Origin: Deroplatys truncata
Taxonomy: Eukaryota; Arthropoda; Insecta; Mantodea; Mantidae
DNA length: 64,000 nt
Assembly: GCA_030765065.1 (NCBI GenBank)
Contig: CM060983.1
Location: 50,714,067-50,778,066 of the forward strand
Direction: 5' to 3'
The translations under genes were made by a program, and so were the position numbers. A model generated the notes under the pieces. That model ran no database searches. It had not been told where the DNA came from and was given only the letters and a program-made list of their open reading frames with translations. Shown here piece by piece: positions 11,037-23,065 of this stretch; position 1 is the first letter of the stretch; every line of letters begins with the position of its first letter.

Positions 11037-11595
11037 GATGCGACACGAAGATTTTCAGTAAAATCCTCCACACCTAACTACCGCATATATGGAAAATTTG
11101 GGAAATGTTTGGTTTTTTGGAAAATAGCTAACGATTTTGATTAAAATATTATATATTCAAGGCGTTTACATGAAAAATAAAACTAATATGTTGAATTTTC
11201 TGGGAATAGCCTTTGAAGTCCTCGGAAGGAATTTTGTATAACCTTATATAGCTGGTAAGTGCTAAGCTATAACGAAAACGTACTTTGCAGTAACAAAAAT
11301 CTGTTTAAAACACGTAATTTATTTCAAATAACATTTTGTGGCATTAGCCATTCCCAAATATCCGTTATTAATGCTTTTAATTGTTCAATCATTTGTCATT
11401 CTTTTCAAGTCTATCAACATTCAATTGTTCCTCGATATTGCATGGAAATAGTATGGAGTTTAAGGACAGCATATAGCGTCCAGTTCTTAAACGCTTGACT
11501 ATCACTGTTCCCTTTGTATCTATAACAAACTGTGTAACGTAGCTATTTCTGCAAAAGTATATCTCGATTATAATAAAGTAGATAGTTAATGTCCC

Positions 11596-12119
11596 CTGCC
11601 CTAAAAAATTAGAATGTATTGCGGTCTTGTGACAACAGAAGAGGGAAAGTGTGACAAGACGACGTAAAGCATGTACAAGTCTCTGATACACATTTAAAGA
11701 GCTTGTCTGACTTGATTTCACTGCAGTTGAGATTAATTGCTGAGCTGTTCTGCTCCGGAAAGCGAATCAATCTCTCTAAGTATCTAACTAGCACAATCCG
11801 GCTTTTCTTGCACCCCCACCCAGCCCGCCCATCCTTAGTCTTGTTTCTCCTTGAACGGGAAAGTGAGATTTACTTTACTTGGAAAATACATTCACACCCT
11901 TTCCAAATTTACCGCTTACCGTTTCCTTAAATAGGTGTCGAGGAAATTTAAAAGAGGTGTGTATCTTATACAAAATTTTATAGAACTTTCTGTAAAACCC
12001 TGCAAATTTAAATTGGCCAAACGATTGTTGCTGCTTTAGGTTTTGATATATTCTACTAAAGAGGCACTGCAAGTAAACAAAGATCATAGTTTAACATTTA
12101 CTGTGAAGGAGGATCGAGG
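11596..12119. other. Unassigned stretch
   Basis: Low-similarity AT-rich sequence with short overlapping ORFs on both strands and no recognisable domain. Confidence 0.3.
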
Positions 12120-12215
12120 CGGGATCTTCTACTTGGGATTCAAGGTATTTTTTGTTTGGGATTCAAGGTACCTTAAAATATGTATTTTAGTATATCAAAT
12201 TTTTGGGTGGAACCG
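12120..12215 (-). mobile_element. HINE 5'-region fragment
   Basis: TTGGGATTCAAGGTA (partly duplicated), AAATATGTATTT and TATCAAATTTTTGGGTGGAA are the 5' block of the family in reverse orientation. Both sides are truncated. Confidence 0.5.
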
Positions 12216-12609
12216 GGTACAAAACCTGACAGCTCGCACGCTGCTGGCTGGTTTCCTCCACCCCCCACACCCCGCACTAACGACAGGCTTTCTGTCCTTC
12301 AGTTACACGTAGTCATTAGCGTCGTAGTCGACTTTTATTTGCGAAGACGGGAAGTGAATTATCTTTAAAATAACATATGTATTTGTACGTAAGTGTTATT
12401 TTAAATACGAATCGGTTCGTCGCGTTCGTGAACAATCTCAGTATACATGCTGATAGGTAACTAAAATAATTGGACGGTTATTGTAGCGGAGAGTGTCTCG
12501 CCTTTAATGACACAGCTTTAATGTTTTTAACAAAAGAACAACCGAAGTAACCTTTATAAACAATTTAAATATTTTGAAGTAGTTTAAAACATTTTAGTTG
12601 TACCTCCTT
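12216..12609. other. Unassigned stretch
   Basis: A pyrimidine/C-rich patch (12235-12300) includes GCTGGCTGGTTTCCTCC, reminiscent of GCTGGCTGGTTCAGCC at 5719. Nothing else is identifiable. Confidence 0.3.
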
Positions 12610-13456
12610 TTCCACTTTCTCTACAACGTATGCAGCAGGTAGAAAAGGTATTACATTACACCCAAAAATTCAATACCGAGAATCCACAGGAAATATGTTT
12701 TGAGGCTTCCTAAATGCAAAAAAGGATTTTTTTAAAAAGCTTCGCGTGTGTGTGAGAGATTGAGAACGCCATAATTAAAAAAGGAAATGTTGAATAAATA
12801 CGAAGCTTGGTATTTAAGAACAGTATCTTCCAGAGATGCGACACGAAGGTTTTCAAGAAAATCCCCCACCCCAGATTATACTTTACATGGAACATTTTTC
12901 AAACATTTTAATTTTCTCAAAAACGGCTCTAACGATTTTGATAAATATCATATGTTTAAGATATTTTCGTGACAAATGAAATGTATATCTGGAATTTTCT
13001 GGGAATGTTTCCAAAAGTATTCCTCATTGTGAACGATTTTGCATAACTGGTAAACCATAAGAGATAGACAAAATTTTACTACACAAAAATGTAGATTGCG
13101 TTAAAACACACAATTTAGGTCATATACGTTTTTTTTTTGAGTGAACCATTTTCGCAATTTGCTTGTTATTCCCTTAAATTTTCCAATACTTATACGTTTT
13201 CTCAAATGGGAATTCGTTGTTAATTTTTTTATGTCCGTAAATACAAAGAGAATGGAATGCTCCACATAGCAACCAGTTCTTAAAACATTTGACTATCGCT
13301 TAAAGCCTACCAATTCCCTTGCATCTACAAGAAAATTAACAATAAGATTAACATCTCCATCTCTCGATTAACATGAAGCATATGGAGAACAAGCGTTTGT
13401 ATAAATAGTTTGTACAAGAGTAGAGTAAGTCATGTGAGTGTAACACATCAGATTTT
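12610..13456 (+). mobile_element. HINE-I copy
   Basis: 5' CCACTTTCTCTACAACG, short GTGTGTG tract at about 12747, and full central blocks. The 3' end is GTAGAGTAAGTCATGTGAGTG, hairpin and CATCAGA beside TTTTT. It abuts the transposase remnant that follows. Confidence 0.8.
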
Positions 13457-13907
13457 TAGTTACTAGGACTGTGTTAAAGAAGCATGGTGGTGGCCGCTTA
13501 ACATCCGAAGAAATGGTTGCAAATGTTCAAGCCACAATTGAGCGAAACACATGGAAGTCATTAAGAAGAGCTTCTCAGGAACTAAAAATACAAAAATCAA
13601 TTGCAAAGAATTGCCCACAAACGTCTCAAACTGTATGCATACAAAGTGCAGTTATTGCACCATCTGAAGCCGAACGACAAGCTCAAACGAGAGCAATTCG
13701 CCAGGCCGTCTCGGCGCTGATCCCAATTTCATGACTAAGGTTTTCTTTTTGGACGAAGCCGCTTTCCATGTGTCAGGCAAAGTAAACCGGCATGATGTGC
13801 GGATCTGGGGATCGCAGAATCCTCACGCTACACAAGAGCACGTTTATGATAGTTCCAAGGTCAATGTTTGCTTCGGTTTGTCACACAATATAGTCAATGT
13901 ACCGTTT

Positions 13908-14800
13908 TTTACTTTCTCTACTACGTATAGTAAGTAGGGGAAGTATTGCATTCCACCCAAAAATTCGATACCGAGATTTCACCGGAAATACATGTTTTGA
14001 GAATCACTGAATCCAAAAAAAGCATTTTTGGAAACATGTCCGTGTGTGTGTCTGTCTGTGTGCCTGTGTGTCTGTGTGTCTGTCTGTCTGTGTGTCTGTG
14101 TGTCTGTGAACAGCATAACTCAAAAACGAACAGTCGGATAAACACCAAACTTGGTATTTAGGTTCAGTATCTTCCAGAGATGCGACACGAAGGTTTTCAA
14201 GAAAATCTCCACACCCGAGACTATCCTTTACATGGAACATTTTTCGAAAATTTTAATTTTCTCAAAAACGGCTCTAACGATTTTGATTAAAATATCATAT
14301 GTTTAAGATATTGTCATGACAAATGAAATGTATATCTCGAATTTTCTGGGAATGTCTCCAAAAATATTCTTCATTGTGAACGACTTTTGCATAACTGGTA
14401 AACCATAAGAGATAGACAAAATTTTACTACACAAAAAATGTAGATCGCGTCAAAATACACAACTTATGTCATATACGTTTCTTTTGTTGAGTGAACCGTT
14501 TTCGAGATATTGCTTGTTATTTCCTTAAATTTTCCAATACTTATACTTTTTCTCAAATTCGTTATTCATTTTTTTTATGTCCTGAACATGCAAAGAGAAT
14601 GGAATTTGCCACATAGCAACCAGCGTTAAAATATTTGACTATCGCTTATAACCTACCATATTCCCCTTGCATCTACAAGAAAATTACCAATAAGATTGAC
14701 ATCTCGATATCTCGATTAACATGAAACATATGGAGAATAGGCGTTTGTAAAATTAGATTGTACAAGAGTAGAGAAAGTCATGTGAGTCTAACACATCAGA
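13908..14800 (+). mobile_element. HINE-I inserted in transposase pseudogene
   Basis: Complete type I copy: TTACTTTCTCTACTACG start, GT/GTCT microsatellite (14041-14107), 3' subterminal repeat, hairpin and CATCAGA beside a T-run. Both flanks are transposase coding sequence, so the insertion point in a T-run is well defined. Confidence 0.88.
14041..14107. repeat. GT/GTCT compound microsatellite in HINE-I
   Basis: GTGTGTGTGTCTGTCTGTGT-type repeat at the fixed HINE microsatellite site. Confidence 0.9.
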
Positions 14801-15129
14801 TTTTTTTATCACCGTGATACGTCCGTGATACCACATATCTTGACGTGCTGGAGATGTTCTTTCCACAAATTGAACATCTGCTGCCTAACATCCTAACAAG
14901 GTAGTGCTCCTTCACACTGATGCAATGGAGTTGGTACGACTTTGAACATTTTCCCTGGCCGTTGGATTGATAGAGGAGGATAAATCGCGTGGCCCAAGAT
15001 CTCCCGATATAACACCGCTAGATTTTTATCTCCGAGGCTCGTCAAAGATAAAGTTTACGCCACCCCAGTCAGGGACCTTCGAGATCTTCGGGAGTGCATC
15101 ATAGAGGCTATTGAGAGCATTATAGAGGA

Positions 15130-15896
15130 TGAGGCAATATATATATCATAACATGCTGTGAATGATTGTAGTGTAAATTAATATTATTGTATGTACAGGA
15201 TATTAGATGTTTGTTAGCCATAAGTATTGTTAGGTAATAAGTTTACACGGCCTCACTCAAACTGACAATAGAAGTGGGTAACAATAAACCGAGTGACAGA
15301 GTTGTTTATCAGAGATAAACAAATGACGTCAGGTTAGTGTGCCTTTTTTAGAAATGGAGGGAATATCTTCCCTGGAGTATATATGTTAGTAGTAGTGATT
15401 GGCTGACCAAAACAGACGCTAAAGTGGGCGCAGTTTAGTAACCAATAGCAGCTATATTATAATGTTTAGGCAATTCGAGGTGAAGGAGTATATATTCTCG
15501 AGCCATACGTAAGTATCGCACAGTTCTGAAGAATCTCTCACGAGGTGCACGTCGCAGAGTTAGTTACAAAAATGTAAAGTACGCGAAGTAATTGGTGTGC
15601 GGCAACTAAAACGACTGTAGTTACATTCAGAAATATCACAGTTTCAATCAGGCGTGTATAAAGATTAAATATGTCAATTATTAGTTAAGCGTGACGGCAA
15701 TAAAACTCTAGATTCAGATATATTTTATCAGTGTTATCTTTAGTAACAACTCCTTTCCGTTTACACACTCTGCTTAGAGACACGTGCTCGACTGAGTTAT
15801 AATAGCTAGCCGGAGGACAAAGAACCCAAATTTAAAAATAATAAAACAATAAGCGCCCAACAAATAAGATAACACAAGCCATTGAGAAGTGCGACA
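15130..15896 (+). mobile_element. Solo LTR-B1 (767 bp)
   Basis: TGAGGCAATA...GCGACA inserted inside the transposase pseudogene. The coding match stops at IESIIEDE and resumes at DMLQ. Candidate 4-bp TSD is AGGA (15126-15129) / AAGA (15897-15900), one mismatch. It is homologous to the reverse complement of 21903-23065 (shared CTTTCCGTTTACAC, GCTAGCCGGAGGACA and TGTTAGCCATAAG-like stretches). It has almost no primer-binding-site-like repeats, only a GCGCCCAACA remnant at about 15853. Confidence 0.72.
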
Positions 15897-15962
15897 AAGA
15901 CATGCTCCAAAGTACTTGGCAAGAAATTGTTTATCGTCACAGTGACTGCTGGAGCTCAGATA

Positions 15963-16705
15963 GAGATGCGGTGATATATATATAAAAAATCGTTGGGTTT
16001 TCCTTTCATATAAATGTTGTAAGTTTCTGTCTTCAACCGTTTAGCCGTCACATACAATTGATATTAGGGACATTCGAGCGGATCACCCTGTATATCCAGA
16101 GCATCACTGTTAACATTCTTTTAACCCGTGAATTTATTCGAACATATTCTACATTCCAAAAGCAACCAATTAGTTTAATTTATATAAATATAAACTCATA
16201 CTTCTTTTGTTATTGGTGGGAAAACGATTCCGGTAATTAGAGAGGCAGATATCAACGGTACTTTCCACCACAAATTGGAATTAAAACACGAAAAACGTTT
16301 ATGTCGACATTTCTATTGATTCGCGTACAAGTCGGTTTAATATCAAATTTTCAATTTAATGAGCCCTATATTTTTGCTGAGGCGAGTTTTTACCTATCGT
16401 TAATGAATTCCAAAACATATTAAATTTCGCAATAACACAAATAGTTTAGAAGATACTCTACATATAATTTAAAATGCGTATTCTGCTCATCATACCAAAT
16501 TTGAAACATTTAACAAACTGACGTGACACATTCTCACGGCTTCCTGTAAACAACATGCGGAAAGAGCAGTCAAATGTTTATTGATGGTAACAAACCCTTG
16601 AAGTGAAAGAAAGGCGGGAGAAGGGGAGTCGCATAATTCCAATCATGTCCATTAGATGGCGCTTGGGAGAATTCTAAAGTTGCAATATGGAACTCTAAAA
16701 AAAAA
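15963..16705. other. Transposon terminal region and unassigned sequence
   Basis: Contains the probable right TIR (16079-16095) of the preceding transposon. Beyond it the sequence is AT-rich with no recognised repeat or coding region. Confidence 0.35.
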
Positions 16706-16936
16706 TCTGATGTGTTACACTCACATGACTTTCTCTACTCTTGTACAATCTAATTTTACAAACGCTTATTCTCCATATGCTTCATGTTATCGAGATATCG
16801 AGATGTCAAACTTATTGCTAATTTTCTTGTAGATGCAAGGGGAATATGGTAGCTTTTAAGCGATAGTTAAATATTTTATCGCTGGTTGCTATGTGGCGCA
16901 TTCCATTCTCTTTGCATGTCCAGGACATAAAAAAAG
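16706..16936 (-). mobile_element. HINE-I 3'-end fragment
   Basis: First about 230 bp (3' end) of a type I copy, ending in the CAGGACATAAAAAA run where the next copy starts. The rest of this copy is not found after the next one, so this is a tandem truncation. Confidence 0.8.
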
Positions 16937-17818
16937 TCTGATGTGTTACACTCACATGACTTTCTCTACTCTTGTACAATCTATTTTTACAAACGTCTAT
17001 TCTCCATATGCTTCATATTAATCGAGATATCGAGATGTCAATCTTATTTGTAATTTTCTTGTAGATGCAACGGGAATATGGTAGCTTTTAAGCGATAGTC
17101 AAATATTTTATCACTGGTTGCTATGTGGCGCATTCCATTCTCTTTGCATGTCCAGGACATAAAAAAATGAATAACGAATTTGAGAAAAAGTATAAGTATT
17201 GGAAAATTTAAGGAAATAACAAGCAATATCTCGAAAACGGTTCACTCAACAAAAAAATGTATATGACATAAGTTGTGTATTTTAACGCGATCTACATTTT
17301 TTGTGTAGTAAAATTTTGTCTATCTCTTATGGTTTACCAGTTATGCAAAAGTCGTTCATAATGAAGAATACTTTTGGAGACATTCCCAGAAAATTCGAGA
17401 TATACATTTCATTTCTCATGGCATTATCTTAATCATATGATATTTTCATCAAAATCGTTAGAGCCATTTTTGAGAAAATTAAAATTTTCGAAAAATCTTC
17501 CATGTAAACGGTAGTCTGGGGTGGGGGGATTTTCTTGAAAACCTTCGTGTCGCATCTCTGGAAGATACTGAACCTAAATACCAAGTTTGGTGCTTATCCG
17601 ACTGTTCGTTTTTGAATTATGCTGTTCACAGTCACACACACACACAGACACACAGACACACACACACACACAGACACACACACGGACATGTTTCCAAAAA
17701 TGCTTTTTTTGGATTCAGGAGGTCTCAAAACATGTATTTCAGGTGAAATCTCGGTATCGAATTTTTGGGTGGAATGCAATACTTCCCCTACTCACTATAC
17801 GTAGTAGAGAAAGTAAAA
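16937..17818 (-). mobile_element. HINE-I copy
   Basis: Near-consensus copy from TCTGATGTGTTACAC to GTAGTAGAGAAAGTAAAAA, with a compound CA/CAGA microsatellite at 17631-17684. Confidence 0.9.
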
Positions 17819-18123
17819 AACTAACACTAAAAAAAACTTCATTTTGAGAAAAATTGTGTACTTTAATGAGCTGTGCATTTTTCCTGTAGTAAGATTTTAT
17901 CTATCTTTTAAGGTACCCTTCTTATACGAGCCATAAAAAAATCAAAATATTCACAAAAAGGGTTTAACATATAGGCAAGCTTTATTTCTCACGTCAGGGT
18001 ATTTAACATACCATTCGAATAGAATTTTCCATAATTCTGTATAACTTACATAACTAACCATAAGACATAGGCAAATAATTACTTCAGAAAAGCTGCAGAT
18101 CTCTTTTGACACACAATTTAAAA
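17819..18123. mobile_element. Diverged HINE middle fragments, two orientations
   Basis: 17835-17930 resembles the reverse-oriented middle block (AAATTGTGTACTTTAATGAG, TAGTAAGATTTTATCTATC). 18005-18120 resembles the plus-oriented middle block (CCATAATTCTGTATAACTTA, CATAAGACATAGGC). Both are old and truncated. Confidence 0.45.
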
Positions 18124-18960
18124 TCCGATGTGTTACCCTCACATGACTTTCTCTACTCGTGCACAAACTATTTTTAAAAACGCTTATTCTCCATATGCTT
18201 TATGTTAATGAGATATCGAGATGTTAATTTTATTGCTAATTTTCTTGTAGATGCAAGGGGAATTGGTAGGCTTTAAGCGATACTCAAATGTTTTAAGAGC
18301 TGGTGGCGCATTCCATTCTCTTTGTGTTACCAGGACCAAAAAAAATGAATAACGAATTTCCATTTGAGAAAAGTATAAGTATTGGAAAATTTAATGGAAT
18401 AATAAGCAATATCTCAAAAATGGTTCAATCAACAACAAAAATATATATATGACATAAATTGTGTATTTTAACGCGATCTACATTTTTGTGTAGCAAAAGT
18501 TTGTCGATCTTTTATGGTTTACCAGTTATGCAAAAGTCGTTCACAATGAAAAATACTTTTGAAGACATTCCCAGAAAATTCAAGATATACATTTCAATTG
18601 TCATGAAAATATCTTAAATATATGATATTTTAATCAAAATCGTTAGAGAAAGTTTTGAGAAAATTAAAATTGTCGAATAGGTTTCTATGTAAAGGGTAAT
18701 CTGGGGAAGGAGATTTTCTTGAAAACATTCGTGTCGCATCTCTGGAAGATACTGAACCTAAATACCAAGTTTGGTGTTTATCCGACTGTTCGTTTCTGAG
18801 TTATGCTGTTCACAGATACACACACGGACATGTTTCCAAAAATGCTTTTTTTGGATTCAGGGGCTCTCAAAACATATATTTCCGGTGAAATCTCGGTATT
18901 GAATTTTTGGGTGGAATACAATACTTCCCCTACTTACTATACGTAGTAGAGAGTGTAAAA
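18124..18960 (-). mobile_element. HINE-I copy with minimal microsatellite
   Basis: Tip TCCGATGTGTTACCC at left, GTAGTAGAGAGTGTAAAA at right. The microsatellite is reduced to ACACACAC (18817-18824). Confidence 0.85.
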
Positions 18961-19037
18961 GAGAGTTTGTTTGGGGAATCAACCAGTCTGAGGTATTCTT
19001 TAATATTGGTTTTAGTTTCTCGATAGTTTGTCGTTTT

Positions 19038-19850
19038 TACTATTTTTACCAGTAATCTATGATAACTGGAAATATTGTATTGAGCCTTAAAATTTCGCAG
19101 TGAAACCGATAATTCACTGGAAATACATGCGTTGAGATCCCCTTAAAGCAAAAATTATTTTTAGAAAAGATCCGTTTGATATCTATCTTTCTGTGTGTCT
19201 GAGAACAGCATTGCCGAAAAACTAAAAGTCAATTGAACACGAAATATGGTATTTACATTCATAATCTTCCAAGGATATGACTCGAAGATTTTGAGGAAAA
19301 CTCGCACCCCAACTACCCTTTACATGAAACATTTTGCCAAAATTTTGATTTTCCAAAAAACGAATCTAACGCTTTTTATTAAAGATATTTACATGGTAAA
19401 TAAGATGTGTATCTCTAATTTTTAGGGAATCGCCTAGAAAATTCCTCTTCATTCGGAAGGAATTTTGTATAATCTTCCATATCTGTAAACGTTAAGCGAA
19501 AGACGAGAACGTGCTACAACAAAAATGTGTATCTCTTTAAAACACACAATTTATTTTAAATAACTTTTTTGTGGCATCAGCCGTTCCCGAGATATCCTTT
19601 ATTAAAGTTTCGAATTGTTTCATACTTTGCCTCGTTTCTGTCCTGTTGATTTTCAGTTGTTTCTCTCGATGCCATGGAAAGAGTATGGATTTTCAAGGCC
19701 AGCGTGTAGTGTTCAGTTTTTAAACAGTTGACTATCGCTGTTCTCTTTGTATCTACAACGAATTGTGTAATGTAGCTATTTCTGCAAATGTTTATTTGGA
19801 CTAAAATGAAGTAGATAGAAAAATAAACTTTCGTAAGAATAAAAAGTCAT
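19038..19850 (+). mobile_element. HINE-II copy
   Basis: Degenerate 5' end (TTTTTACTATTTTTACC) followed by type II blocks in order (CGAAGATTTTGAGG, GGAATTTTGTATAATC, GCTGTTCTCTTTGTATC). It ends near AAAAAGTCATGG. Confidence 0.7.
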
Positions 19851-19854
19851 GGCT

Positions 19855-20962
19855 TTTTGGAATCATGAGTCCTGAAACGGTGAAATCCGTCATCGAATTT
19901 TTGGACGAAATTGAGGCAGTATTATTAACACTAAAATGATTTCAGTCAAATTATAACAGCCCGCCTGGAAGGAATATGTGTATGTAATAATTTGTAAAAT
20001 GTATATAACAGTCATTGCATATGCTTATATTATTGTATCCATGTGTAATAATGTTATGTGAATATATTACGTAATTTAATAATGTAAGTTAAACGTTGCT
20101 AACAATGAGTAACAATGAGGTAACCTTGAGGCAATAATGAGTTGAGAGTTCAAATGTTATTTATGATACTTGAACGCAATGTAATTTTAGTGACAGTTTA
20201 AAAATGGCCAATCAACAACCAGAAAAAGCTTTAGTTAAATGCAGGTATTCTATTGGAGTGGGATTAGCCAATCAGACTTGAAATACAGAAAAATACAAGT
20301 TTGGACGGTTGAAATCTATCCAGTTGCCTGCAGACAGTGATAGTAACCGGTGGCAAGATGCGTCCTCGAGAGATTTAATATGTATTCGTGTGAGACGAGA
20401 AAAGTTTTACGTGGTAAAAAGTGTAATTAATTAATAAAAAGAATCTCACAGCTCTCTATATCAGTGAAGTGCTATTTAATTTGTGTCAAGGATTAATAAA
20501 ACGGAGTGAATTAAAGCTTAAAATCTGTGTAAGCCTACATTCTTGTAGCATCACGCCCTGCCAAGACTTCCATGTCTCTAACAATAATACCGACGCAGCC
20601 GAGGCAAACATAAATATATAATATCTAAAGAAACAGTCAAATTACAAAGCTATTATTTCTAAACTTGGGGCAAAGCCACCTAAAGGTACATTTGGGGCGA
20701 AGGCTACTGAAAACTGTTAACTACACGTGCGGTTGCAACTACTTCAAGTGGTCGGCTCCCCAACAGTTGAAATATAATACAACTCCTACTTCAAATCGGC
20801 TTTTCATACGTAGCAGCAAACAACGTAAAGAACAATTCTACTTCAAATTGGCGTCCATAATTGGAGCTAAATAAACAAACAACTCCAACGTAAAGACAAT
20901 ATCTTCTTCAAAATACAATATTTCCTCTACGTACTATAGGCAAGTGGCAGAGAAAGTAGAAT
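19855..20962 (-). mobile_element. HINE 5'-end fragment split by LTR-A2
   Basis: GGTGAAATCCGTCATCGAAT and TTTTTGGACGAAAT, then the LTR, then AAATACAATATTTCCTCTAC and GGCAGAGAAAGTAGAA, reconstitute the family 5' end in reverse orientation. Confidence 0.65.
19912..20910 (+). mobile_element. Solo LTR-A2 (999 bp), TSD AAAT
   Basis: TGAGGCAGTATT...CTTCTTCA flanked by perfect AAAT at 19908-19911 and 20911-20914. Contains CAATCAACAACC and AGCCAATCAG (CCAAT-type, about 20212 and 20267), CAGCTCTCTATATCAGTG and ATTAATAAAAC. Then follow the conserved GACGCAGCCGAGGCAAACAT, GGGGCGAAGGC and three or four decayed PBS-like modules (20745-20900). Confidence 0.82.
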
Positions 20963-21555
20963 ACAAAATTTCTCTTTGTAAGTTTGGCTGCAAGAATTTG
21001 TTTACTGGAGACAGTACTTCCTGGAGACACTGTATGTCCCTCCCCTGTAACTCAGTTCATGGCACTATATATCAAGAAGTTTGGACACTCTTGGTATAAC
21101 TATAGTTAGTGATTTCTTACGGTGCTTTAGAGCTTCTTAACACTAATGTAGTTTTCACTTACGGGGAGGAAGGAGTGCGGACGATGTCGCGGAAATAAAT
21201 ACACATTAAAAGCTGAAAGGCCATTATGGGGATTGCCAGTGATCAGAAGAAGGTCGTAATTCTGCGACAGGGGATCACGTAGAAGCGCCGACTGCACCCC
21301 TGATGCCAATAACAAGAGAGTTGTGGAGCACAGGAAATTACACCTCTCTCTCTCTCCCTCTCCCCACCGTGCAATGTCTGCGTCACGTGACGAGCACTAA
21401 CACATACAGATCGACTTTAAGAGCTCCACGTTCTCGGCAAACGTGGCTTAGGACAGAGTAATTACAACTCCTGACTTTGACTCTCTTTTATATTCTGCTA
21501 TCCATTTGTAAGTCTTCAACGAGGTAAACACGTACCGAAGAATTTGTGAAAAAAG
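20963..21555. other. Unassigned stretch
   Basis: No family match. Contains a short CT-rich run (21344-21362) and small ORFs without a recognisable domain. Confidence 0.3.
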
Positions 21556-21902
21556 ATCCGATGTTTACGTTCACAAAATTTTCTCTACCCTCTAACGTTT
21601 CTAAGTGGGTATACAAACTATTCTTACTTATTTTTCTGTCTACTTCGTTTTAATGGAGATAAACCTTTGCAAATGTTTAAGAACAGCACGCTATACGCTG
21701 GCCTTAAAATTCCATACTCTTTCTATGCAATCGCGAGAAACAGCTGAAAATTGACAGGACTTATAATAACGACTTAATTATTGAACAACCGGAACCATTA
21801 ATAAAAAATTTTGCGTAGTACGTTTTTTGTCTATTACTTAACGTTTACCAGTTATACAAGATTATACAAAATTCCTTCCAACTAAAGAGGACTTCAAACA
21901 CT

Positions 21903-23065
21903 TGAAGTGGTATACTTGTTATATTTATATTTATTGAGCCCCACGTTTGGGAGCCAATTTGCAGTGGTATTATGGTTGGTTTGTTAGCCCCACATTTTGG
22001 AAGCCAATTTGCGACGGTGTACTTGTAAGTTAATTTATTGTTTTTATTTAGCCCCACGTTTGGGAGCCAATTTGAGATAACATTTATGGTTTGTTTGTTA
22101 GCCCCACGTTTGGGAGCCAATTTGCGATGGTAAATTTATAATGTTTGTGTATGTGTGTTTACTTCACGTGGTGAAGTCATTTTATGACGTGATTCTTTGT
22201 TAGGTTTGTAGCTCCATCTGGTGTTAGCAATTTGCGGTAGTATTAGTGTTTGTTTGAAAGAATGCTACTGTTATTTTATTTAATTTTAGTTTACTGTCCT
22301 CCGGCCAGCTATGATCTTTTTGGTCGAGCACATCTCTTTATACAGGTTGTGTAAACGGAAAGGAATCTTTTATCCAAAGATAACACTGATGAAGGAATTT
22401 GTTTTACACTTTTATTGTCGAACACTTTCACTATCACATTTACACATTGATCTTGACACTCGCCAAACTGAAACTGTTATAACAACTTATTTACTGATTA
22501 TTCTTAATTCACGTACTTGAACTTTTTTGTATCATTAACTTTACAATACTCGAGATTTTTCATAACTCTGATACGCGTAACTTGCGAATCGATAGCCGAC
22601 GTGTAATATTTCTGCTGGACTGAAGGCGACGTGTAGCATACAAATATTTTCGGTGAACTGACGGACTCTACCTCTAACCTAGCCCTTTTATACTCCTACA
22701 CCCCGATATGCCTAAAGATTATAACTGAGCTGCTATTGGCTAATAAAACGCGCCAACATTAGCGTCTATTTTTATATCCAATGAAAATTATGAATACATA
22801 TGCTCTAGGGACAATGTTCCAGCAAATTCTACAGAAAAACGCACCAACTTACGTAACTTCCTCGTCTCTAATAATGATAAACAGCTCACCCCCTCGCTGC
22901 ATTATTGCACGCTATTATTGTCAGTTTCAGTAAGGCCGTATAAACTTACTTCTCAACAATAATTACAATCAACAAACATCTCAAATCAATGTCACATAAA
23001 AATGCATATTCATACTATAATCACTCTTTACATTTAAATAATTTGTGATACAAATTACTGCATCA
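21903..23065 (-). mobile_element. Solo LTR-B2 (1163 bp), TSD CACT
   Basis: Reads TGATGCAG...CCACTTCA on the minus strand, flanked by perfect CACT (21899-21902 and 23066-23069) inside a HINE-II. It is a diverged relative of LTR-A with the same layout: CCAAT-type motif, AT-rich body, then a ladder of PBS-like modules at the 3' end. It matches LTR-B1 over most of the non-ladder part. Confidence 0.8.
21938..22236 (-). repeat. PBS-like module ladder, about 6 units, in LTR-B2
   Basis: Plus-strand units GCCCCACGTTTGGGAGCC at 21938, 22051 and 22101, a variant at 21987, and progressively decayed forms near 22160 and 22209; spacing is 49-64 bp. In LTR sense each unit reads CACTGCA/AATTGGCTCCC..., and the element itself ends CCACTTCA. 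Each unit is therefore an LTR terminus plus a primer-binding-like site. I recall TGGCGCCCAACGTGGGGC as the common tRNA-Lys primer site; the units differ from it by one or two bases plus an extra A/T. Confidence 0.75.

Larger units (their letters stand above)
9847..11595 (+). mobile_element. HINE-II copy split by solo LTR-A1
   Basis: 5' end TTTACTTTCTCTGCCACG at about 9843. The HINE breaks at GGATG (10057) and resumes at GATGCGACACGAAG (11037), exactly across the LTR and its 4-bp duplication. The 3' end is lost near 11595 before the subterminal repeat. Confidence 0.75.
13471..15962 (+). pseudogene. Tc1/mariner-superfamily transposase pseudogene split by HINE-I and LTR-B1
   Basis: Three colinear blocks of a DDE/D transposase. 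Block 1 (13471-13734) has an HTH-like region (KKHGGGRLTSEEM, WKSLRRASQELKI). Block 2 (13731-13905) follows in a shifted frame, with the first catalytic region LDEAAFHVSG, then VRIWGSQNPH and KVNVCFGLS. A HINE-I then intervenes. Block 3 (about 14810-15129) resumes with YLDVLEMFFPQ and contains PRSPDITPLDFYL, the third-Asp region, with frameshifts. After an LTR insertion the C-terminus continues (DMLQSTWQEIVYRHSDC, 15900-15950). GCGGATCACCCTGTATA (16079-16095) looks like the right terminal inverted repeat; no left repeat is visible. The nearest type is the arthropod transposase often annotated Tc3/mariner-like. It is not functional. Confidence 0.8.

Noticed and set aside
15130..15896. Internal part of a full-length LTR retrotransposon
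   Set aside because: No second LTR or gag-pol trace nearby; the interruption of the transposase frame accounts for exactly one LTR-sized unit.
16079..16095. A separate mobile element defined by GCGGATCACCCTGTATA
   Set aside because: Best explained as the right inverted repeat of the transposase pseudogene immediately upstream.
21938..22236. A CRISPR-like array
   Set aside because: Repeats are degenerate, spacing is irregular and the spacers are not unique. The context is an LTR in eukaryotic repeat DNA.
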